Assembly: GCF_900458895.1 (NCBI RefSeq) | Contig: NZ_LR962863.1 | Span: forward strand, 868,001-932,000 | Source of the DNA: Staphylococcus schleiferi | GTDB lineage: Bacteria; Bacillota; Bacilli; Staphylococcales; Staphylococcaceae | Reading direction: 5' to 3' | DNA length: 64,000 nucleotides | Shown: piece after piece, positions 58,229-64,000 of the stretch | How the letters are laid out: the number at the start of each line of letters is the position of its first letter | How positions within the stretch are numbered: the stretch's first letter is position 1 | Notes under the pieces: generated by a model | Seen by the model: only the letters and a program-made list of their open reading frames with translations | What the model was told of the DNA's origin: nothing | The model's database searches: none | Made by a program: the position numbers and the translations under genes

Positions 58229-58798
58229 ATGAGTGTAATCAATGATAATCCTTGGATGATGCTCATCTCGATATTCGCCATCAACGTCGCTTATGTGACA
58301 GCATTAACAATGCGAATGATATTAACACTTAAAGGTTATCGTTATATCGCAGCTGTTGTCAGCTTTGTAGAAGTACTTGTTTATGTCATTGGTTTAGGAA
58401 TGGTAATGTCAAATTTAGATCAATTTCAAAACGTGATCGCTTATGCACTCGGTTTTTCTGTTGGTATAATCGTTGGTATGAAAATTGAAGAAAAGTTGGC
58501 ACTTGGCTATTCTGTAGTGAATGTGACCACAGCAGATTATGAGTTAGATTTACCAAGACAACTCCGTGATTTAGGTTATGGCGTCACGCATTTTGGCGCA
58601 CATGGTCGTGATGGTGACCGCTTAGTCATGCAAATTTTAACGCCACGTCGCTATGAATTAAAACTGATGGATACCATTAAACAACTGGATCCAAAAGCAT
58701 TTATTATTGCATATGAGCCACGTAATATCCATGGTGGATTTTGGGTTAAAGGCGTTAGAAGTAAAAAAGTAAAGGCGTATGATACAGATGAAATTTAA
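58229..58798 (+). CDS. DUF2179 / YebE-type membrane protein
   Basis: Three N-terminal membrane helices ([52 protein letters not shown]) precede a soluble DUF2179 domain ([21 protein letters not shown]). 189 aa from MSVINDNPW. It is upstream of the NETI protein and overlaps it. Function unknown. Confidence 0.82.
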   Translation: MSVINDNPWMMLISIFAINVAYVTALTMRMILTLKGYRYIAAVVSFVEVLVYVIGLGMVMSNLDQFQNVIAYALGFSVGIIVGMKIEEKLALGYSVVNVTTADYELDLPRQLRDLGYGVTHFGAHGRDGDRLVMQILTPRRYELKLMDTIKQLDPKAFIIAYEPRNIHGGFWVKGVRSKKVKAYDTDEI

Positions 58799-58967
58799 AG
58801 TGGAAGCGGATGAAACGATTCAAGATTGTTTAGCTAGAATGAGAGCAGCTGGCTATATGCCGGTCAAGCGTTTTGAAAAGCCTGTATTTAAAGAAAATGC
58901 AAATGGCGAGATTGAAGTGTTAAGACAAGAAATAGAATTTACAGGTAAGAAAATAGAGCGTCATTAG
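58788..58967 (+). CDS. NETI motif-containing protein
   Basis: A 59-aa protein starting [18 protein letters not shown] with the family ETI motif and [15 protein letters not shown]. It overlaps the end of the DUF2179 gene, the usual pairing. I favour the ATG at 58788 (family start) over 58779. Function unknown. Confidence 0.75.
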   Translation: MKFKVEADETIQDCLARMRAAGYMPVKRFEKPVFKENANGEIEVLRQEIEFTGKKIERH

Positions 58968-58989
58968 AATTAAAAAATAAAAATGTAAG

Positions 58990-59031
58990 AAAATGAGTTG
59001 AGATGTGATGTCGTCTTGACTCATTTTTCTT
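58990..59031 (+). terminator. Terminator of the DUF2179-NETI unit
   Basis: AAAATGAGTTGAGA pairs with TCTTGACTCATTTT, followed by a T run. Confidence 0.75.
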
Positions 59032-59155
59032 TGCTTTAAATGTCTACGCTTGTCGGGAATGGAGTCATAATAAGCTTTTTTGAGAACTTAAGAATCTTTT
59101 GTCCCATACATTAAATCAAAAAATCTGGTAATCCATCCTATATCGAAAGCGTACA

Positions 59156-59298
59156 TTCGTGAACCGAAATAAATTATAGTTCGTGAATTAACCATTTTGA
59201 GCATGAGTATAATGTAAGATTAGCTATATTTATACTTGATTGCGAACGATAAATTTGTTTGAATAGATAATGTACATGATTTTTAGTTCTGATATAAT
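59156..59298 (+). promoter_or_regulatory. purB promoter region with possible PurR boxes
   Basis: Extended -10 TGATATAAT (59291-59298) with a weak TGTACA 16 bases upstream. TTCGTGAA occurs twice (59156 and 59180), and TTGCGAACGATAA (59240) resembles a PurBox. The PurR assignment is tentative. Confidence 0.35.
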
Positions 59299-59331
59299 GA
59301 AACTAAATTAGAAGATTGGAGTTTATATAAG

Positions 59332-60628
59332 ATGATTGAACGTTATTCAAGAGAAGAAATGGCTCAAATTTGGACTGATCAAAACCGTTATGAGGCATGG
59401 TTAGAAGTTGAAATTCTTGCTAGTGAAGCTTGGAGTGAACTGGGTTACATTCCAAAAGATGAAGTTAAAAAAATTCGTCAACATGCGCGTGTAGATGTTG
59501 AACGAGCAAAAGAAATTGAGCAAGAAACACGCCATGATGTTGTTGCTTTTACAAGACAAGTTTCAGAAACTTTGGGTGAAGAACGCAAATGGGTTCATTA
59601 TGGTCTAACTTCAACTGACGTGGTTGATACAGCATTAAGCTATCAAATCAAACAAGCGAATGACATTATCGAAAAGGACTTAGAACGTTTTATTGAAATT
59701 TTAGCAGCTAAAGCTAAAAAATATAAAACGACTTTGATGATGGGGCGTACGCATGGTGTTCATGCAGAACCGACTACATTCGGTTTGAAAATGGCGCTAT
59801 GGTATGCGGAAATGGAACGTAATTTAGAACGCTTCAAACGTGTAAGAACAGAAATAGAAGTCGGTAAAATGAGTGGTGCAGTCGGTACTTTTGCGAATAT
59901 CCCACCTGAAATTGAAGCATACGTTTGTAAACATTTAGGAATTGGAACAGCGCCAATCTCTACACAAACATTGCAACGTGATCGTCACGCATACTATATT
60001 GCAACATTAAGTTTAATTGCAACTTCTCTTGAAAAATTTGCTGTCGAAGTGCGTAACCTACAAAAAACAGAAACACGTGAGGTTGAAGAATCATTTGCAA
60101 AAGGTCAAAAAGGTTCTTCAGCAATGCCACATAAACGTAATCCAATCGGCTCTGAAAACATCACTGGTATTGCACGTGTTATTCGTGGTTACTTAACAAC
60201 TGCATACGAAAACGTAGCTTTATGGCATGAACGTGATATTTCTCACTCTTCAGCTGAGCGCATTATGTTACCAGATGTTACAATAGCATTGGACTATGCC
60301 TTAAATCGTTTTGCAAATATTATTGACCGATTAACAGTTTATGAAGAAAATATGACTGCAAATATGAATAAAACATTCGGTTTAATTTACTCACAACGCG
60401 TCCTTTTAGCTTTAATCGATAAAGGAATGGTTCGTGAAGAAGCTTATGACCTTGTTCAACCAAAAGCGATGGAATCATGGGAAACAAAAAACACCATTTA
60501 GAGAACTTGTAGAAGCAGATACGCGAATTACTGACAAGTTATCAAAAGAAGCTTTAGATGCTTGCTTTGACCCTAGACATCACCTCAATCAAGTTGATAC
60601 AATATTTAAAAGAGTCGGCTTAGAGTAA
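59332..60628 (+). pseudogene. purB: Adenylosuccinate lyase, +1 frameshift near the 3' end
   Basis: PurB cleaves SAICAR and adenylosuccinate in purine synthesis. The first frame holds [13 protein letters not shown], the [13 protein letters not shown] segment with catalytic His and the signature [17 protein letters not shown], but ends WETKNTI. The second frame continues [20 protein letters not shown] to FKRVGLE. The switch is in six A (60487-60492); five A would read [10 protein letters not shown] and give 431 aa, the S. aureus length. Only the last 45 or so residues are affected. As in nadE, a homopolymer sequencing error is likely. Confidence 0.88.
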
Positions 60629-60694
60629 ATAAATGGCTCAAAAACGATTTAATTGGTTAAGTAGTGTTAGATTATATAAATAGGGGCTGTTTGC

Positions 60695-60997
60695 ATGCAA
60701 ATTGAAAAATTACGTGGAAAAGCATTAGATGAGTTGTTTGATGCGATTTTGACATTAGAAACACGAGAAGAATGTTATCAATTTTTCGACGATTTATGTA
60801 CTGTCAATGAGTTACAATCTTTATCTCAAAGACTTCAAGTTGCCAAAATGATTAAGCAAGGTTATACCTATGCAACAATTGAAAAAGAATCTGGTGCTTC
60901 AACAGCTACAATTTCACGTGTGAAGCGCTCTTTACAGTGGGGCAATGATGCCTATACAATGATATTAGAGCGTATGAACATTGAAACAGAAATGTAA
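60695..60997 (+). CDS. YerC/YecD-family TrpR-like DNA-binding protein
   Basis: 100 aa. The DLCTVNELQSLSQRLQVAKMI core and helix-turn-helix TYATIEKESGASTATISRVKRSL mark the TrpR-related YerC family. Position between purB and pcrB-pcrA is conserved with B. subtilis. Target unknown. Confidence 0.87.
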   Translation: MQIEKLRGKALDELFDAILTLETREECYQFFDDLCTVNELQSLSQRLQVAKMIKQGYTYATIEKESGASTATISRVKRSLQWGNDAYTMILERMNIETEM

Positions 60998-61021
60998 AGC
61001 ACTAAAACACTATATTAATCA

Positions 61022-61069
61022 TGCTCCTTACAGCATTTCCATTAATGGAAGTTGTAAGGAGTATTTTTA
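61022..61069 (+). terminator. Terminator after the YerC gene
   Basis: GCTCCTTACA-TTCCATT pairs with AATGGAA-TGTAAGGAGT and is followed by five T. Confidence 0.8.
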
Positions 61070-61118
61070 AGTGTGCACCATATTTTGTAGAGAAGCATTC
61101 ATGCTATTTTTGATAAAC

Positions 61119-61162
61119 GAGATCGTATTGCTCACCGTATACGGTCTCACTTTTTGTGAGCA
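61119..61162 (+). terminator. Hairpin whose loop can pair downstream
   Basis: GAGATCGTAT (61119) pairs fully with ATACGGTCTC (61139-61148), counting one G-U, then ACTTTTT. The ten-base loop contains TGCTCAC, complementary to GTGAGCA at 61156-61162, and CTCAC/GTGAG can also close over the T run. It can therefore form a pseudoknot or alternative hairpins. Confidence 0.5.
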
Positions 61163-61333
61163 GTGCTTTGCGGATAATCTGCAATTATGAATACATATAT
61201 CAATGGGCTTTTCTCTATTCAAAAAGGGCTCAAAAAATGAATTGAAAAACAATATTGAAAAGATGATGAACTTTAGATATCAATAGTCAAAAGTGCTATA
61301 ATATAAGTTACGAAAAATAAAGGAGTCAGGTTC

Positions 61334-62023
61334 ATGTATGATATAAAAGAATGGCGTCACATTTTTAAACTTGATCCAGCGAAAGAGATTTCAGATGAAG
61401 ATTTAGAGATGATTTGTATGTCGAATACAGACGCAATTATGATAGGTGGCACGGACCAAGTGACAGAAGATAATGTCATACATTTGATGAGTCGTGTGCG
61501 CCGTTACCCATTACCATTAGCATTAGAAATTTCAAATCTTGAGAGCACGATGCCAGGGTTTGATTTTTATTTTATACCTACTGTTTTGAACAGTAACGAT
61601 GTGACATATCATAACGGCTTGCTACATCGTGCCTTAAAGGCGTATGGTCATATGATTAATTTTGATGAATTGATTTTTGAAGGTTATGTCGTGTTAAATC
61701 CGGATAGTCAAGTGAGTCGACATACGCAAGCATCGGCAAACTTGGATGAAGATGATGTGATTGCGTATGCTCAAATGGCTGAAAAACTGTACCGGTTGCC
61801 TATCCTTTATATCGAATATAGCGGTCAATATGGTGAACCTGAGATGGTACAAGCTGCCAAAGATGAATTAGAGCATACCCAACTCTTTTACGGTGGTGGG
61901 ATTACCAATTTTGAAAAAGCGAAAGAAATGGCAGCGATTGCAGATACAATTATAGTGGGTAATGTTATCTATGAAGATATTAAAGCAGCAATTAAAACGA
62001 CTAAAATAAAGGAGAGAACATAA
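61334..62023 (+). CDS. pcrB: Heptaprenylglyceryl phosphate synthase
   Basis: 229 aa TIM-barrel prenyltransferase. [40 protein letters not shown] and [13 protein letters not shown] carry the phosphate-binding loops. It joins heptaprenyl diphosphate to glycerol-1-phosphate, as in B. subtilis PcrB. Its stop overlaps the pcrA start (TAATG). GGAGTCAGG site. Confidence 0.93.
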   Translation: MYDIKEWRHIFKLDPAKEISDEDLEMICMSNTDAIMIGGTDQVTEDNVIHLMSRVRRYPLPLALEISNLESTMPGFDFYFIPTVLNSNDVTYHNGLLHRALKAYGHMINFDELIFEGYVVLNPDSQVSRHTQASANLDEDDVIAYAQMAEKLYRLPILYIEYSGQYGEPEMVQAAKDELEHTQLFYGGGITNFEKAKEMAAIADTIIVGNVIYEDIKAAIKTTKIKERT

Positions 62024-64000
62024 TGAATCCACTCGTAAAGAATATGAATAAAGAGCAGAGTGAAGCGGTAAGAACAACTGAAGGACCGCTTTTAATTATG
62101 GCAGGTGCGGGATCAGGTAAAACACGCGTATTAACACACCGCATAGCTTATTTACTAGATGAAAAAGATGTATCTCCTTACCACATTTTAGCCATCACAT
62201 TTACAAATAAAGCAGCAAAAGAAATGAAAGAACGTGTTCAAGCGTTAGTGGGAGAAGCAGCAGAAGTTATTTGGATGTCGACTTTTCACTCGATGTGTGT
62301 ACGTATTTTACGTCGAGATGCAGATCGAATAGGGATTGAACGAAATTTTACAATCATTGACCCCACTGATCAAAAATCAGTTATTAAAGATGTGTTAAAG
62401 GCGAATAATATTGATCCTAAAAAGTATGAGCCACGTATGTTTATTGGTGCAATTAGCCAATTAAAAAATGAATTGAAAACACCTGCACATGCGATGGAAG
62501 AGGCGAATGATTTTTATAGTCGAATGGTCGCTACGGTCTATGAAGGTTATCAAAAGCAACTGATTCGAAATCAAGCGTTAGATTTTGATGATTTAATTAT
62601 GACCACAATTAAATTATTTGAGCGTGTTCCTGATGTGTTAGATTACTATCAAAACAAATTCCAATATATACATGTAGATGAGTATCAAGATACAAATAAA
62701 GCGCAATATACTTTAGTAAATTTAATTGCGCAAAAGTTTAAAAATTTATGTGTCGTGGGTGACTCAGACCAATCCATTTATGGTTGGCGTGGTGCAGATA
62801 TACAAAATATTTTATCATTTGAAGAAGATTACCCAAATGCACGCACAATTTATCTTGAACAAAATTATCGTTCTACTAAAACCATCTTAACTGCAGCGAA
62901 TGAAGTGATTCGAAACAACACTGAGCGTAAACCTAAAGGCTTGTGGACAGCTAACCAAGAAGGTGAAAAAATTCATTACTACGAAGCGGTAAGTGAAAGA
63001 GACGAGACTGAATTTGTTGTCAGAGAGATATTAAAGCAACAGAAAAAAGGGAAACAGTATAAAGACATCGCAGTTTTATACCGCACAAACGCCCAATCAC
63101 GTGTGCTCGAAGAAACGTTTATGAAATCTAATGTCCCTTATGTCATGGTGGGTGGACAAAAGTTCTATGATCGGAAAGAAATCAAAGACCTTTTAAGTTA
63201 TTTACGTCTTATCGCAAATAGTGCCGATGATATTAGTTTACAGCGCATTATCAACGTGCCAAAAAGAGGGATTGGTCCATCGTCTGTTGAAAAAATTGCC
63301 ACTTATGCAGCTCAAAATGATATGAGTATGTTTGAAGCGCTCGCAGAGGTTGATTTTATCGGTTTATCTAAAAAGGTGACTCAAGCTGCTGCAACATTTT
63401 ATGAAATGATGAGTCATTTAATGAAAGAGCAAGAGTTTCTCGAGATTACAGAATTAGTTGAAGAAGTGCTTGAAAAATCTGGATATCGTGAAATGTTGGA
63501 ACGTGAACAAACGTTAGAAGCGAGAAGTCGATTGGAAAACATCGATGAATTTATGTCTGTTCCTCATGATTATGAAGAAAATACGCCGCTAGAAGAGCAA
63601 TCATTAATTAACTTTTTAACAGATTTATCATTGGTTGCAGATGTGGATGAAGCCAACTTAGAAGATGGCGTTACTTTGATGACGATGCACTCAGCGAAAG
63701 GATTAGAGTTCCCAGTTGTATTTATTATTGGGATGGAAGAGTCAATATTTCCGCATATACGTGCAATCAAAAGTGAAGATGATCATGAAATGGAAGAAGA
63801 ACGAAGAATCAGTTATGTGGCCATTACGCGAGCTGAAGAAGAGTTGTATTTATCCCATGCTTCATCTCGGACGTTATATGGACGACCACAAGCCAATCCA
63901 AGATCTCGCTTTTTGAACGAAATCCCAGAATCTCTGTTGAATCTCCCTGAACAACGTCAATCTACAACAATAGGATCACGTAAAAAGCCAGTTAAACGTG
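62023..64000 (+). CDS. pcrA: ATP-dependent DNA helicase PcrA (partial)
   Basis: UvrD/PcrA-family 3'-5' helicase, open to the window edge (659 codons). Motifs: [26 protein letters not shown] in part (Q motif and Walker A), [29 protein letters not shown] (II), [16 protein letters not shown] (III), YRSTKTI (IV), [15 protein letters not shown] (V) and [14 protein letters not shown] (VI). The gene is intact in the window. It is translationally coupled to pcrB. Confidence 0.96.
   Translation, partial: MNPLVKNMNKEQSEAVRTTEGPLLIMAGAGSGKTRVLTHRIAYLLDEKDVSPYHILAITFTNKAAKEMKERVQALVGEAAEVIWMSTFHSMCVRILRRDADRIGIERNFTIIDPTDQKSVIKDVLKANNIDPKKYEPRMFIGAISQLKNELKTPAHAMEEANDFYSRMVATVYEGYQKQLIRNQALDFDDLIMTTIKLFERVPDVLDYYQNKFQYIHVDEYQDTNKAQYTLVNLIAQKFKNLCVVGDSDQSIYGWRGADIQNILSFEEDYPNARTIYLEQNYRSTKTILTAANEVIRNNTERKPKGLWTANQEGEKIHYYEAVSERDETEFVVREILKQQKKGKQYKDIAVLYRTNAQSRVLEETFMKSNVPYVMVGGQKFYDRKEIKDLLSYLRLIANSADDISLQRIINVPKRGIGPSSVEKIATYAAQNDMSMFEALAEVDFIGLSKKVTQAAATFYEMMSHLMKEQEFLEITELVEEVLEKSGYREMLEREQTLEARSRLENIDEFMSVPHDYEENTPLEEQSLINFLTDLSLVADVDEANLEDGVTLMTMHSAKGLEFPVVFIIGMEESIFPHIRAIKSEDDHEMEEERRISYVAITRAEEELYLSHASSRTLYGRPQANPRSRFLNEIPESLLNLPEQRQSTTIGSRKKPVKR

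Overview
The window is chromosomal DNA of a Staphylococcus, low in GC, with tight co-directional operons and strong AGGAGG-type ribosome binding sites. The gene order is staphylococcal: ilv-leu, tsaE-tsaB-rimI-tsaD, an ABC-F gene, rex, the agr locus with RNAIII, sdrH, mroQ, groESL, and pcrB-pcrA. The predicted autoinducing peptide core (KYPLCIGYF) differs by one residue from the one I recall for S. schleiferi. This suggests the S. intermedius/hyicus/schleiferi animal-associated group, but the species call is inference.

Layout. 1-8.1 kb (minus): branched-chain amino acid operon ilvD-ilvB-ilvN-ilvC-leuA-leuB-leuC, preceded by an Ile/Val/Leu leader peptide, an attenuator and two CodY-box-like sites; leuA and leuB carry +1 frameshifts. 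8.2-10.8 kb: tRNA t6A genes with rimI. 11.0-11.14 kb: a dense DnaA-box cluster. 11.2-15.6 kb: ABC-F ATPase, rex, and a thiosulfate transporter/TusA pair. 15.7-17.3 kb: an IS110-family element with a candidate bridge RNA. 17.5-19 kb: an isolated scrB-like gene whose GH32 catalytic residues are replaced. 19.1-26 kb: agrA-C-D-B, RNAIII/hld, a nitrilase-like hydrolase, an SdrH-like surface protein and the MroQ-type protease. 26-28 kb: groESL under CtsR- and HrcA-type operators, then a decayed region with a patatin remnant. 29.5-35.3 kb: two tandem MetQ/NlpA lipoproteins, an M20 deacylase, ogt, an SPL-type radical SAM protein and an aminotransferase. 35.4-36 kb: a candidate Fst-like type I toxin-antitoxin locus and a small membrane protein. 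36.7-42.1 kb: a two-gene ABC exporter and the gluconate operon gntR-gntK-gntP with operator and cre site. 42.3-53.4 kb: mostly single genes (thioredoxin-like, HAAS/DUF4097 pair, C45 acyltransferase-like, lactonase, aldehyde dehydrogenase, ppaC, pncA-like, beta-helix protein). 53.5-58.2 kb: pheA-nos and pncB-nadE. 58.2-64 kb: DUF2179 and NETI proteins, purB, yerC, pcrB and the start of pcrA.

Five single-base +1 frameshifts occur, two in leuA and one each in leuB, nadE and purB; four lie in A or T runs. Since nadE and purB are expected to be needed and both halves are otherwise intact, sequencing or assembly error is the simplest explanation, although real loss of leucine synthesis cannot be excluded.

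Regulatory logic visible in the sequence: CodY plus attenuation on BCAA synthesis; AgrA boxes between divergent P2 and P3; CtsR plus HrcA on chaperonins; GntR plus CcpA on gluconate use; DnaA boxes between tsaD and the ABC-F gene. The points most worth following up are the GH32 protein without its nucleophile and acid/base, the IS110 bridge-RNA candidate, the DnaA-box cluster, the Fst-like locus, and the isoleucine-rich ilv leader.
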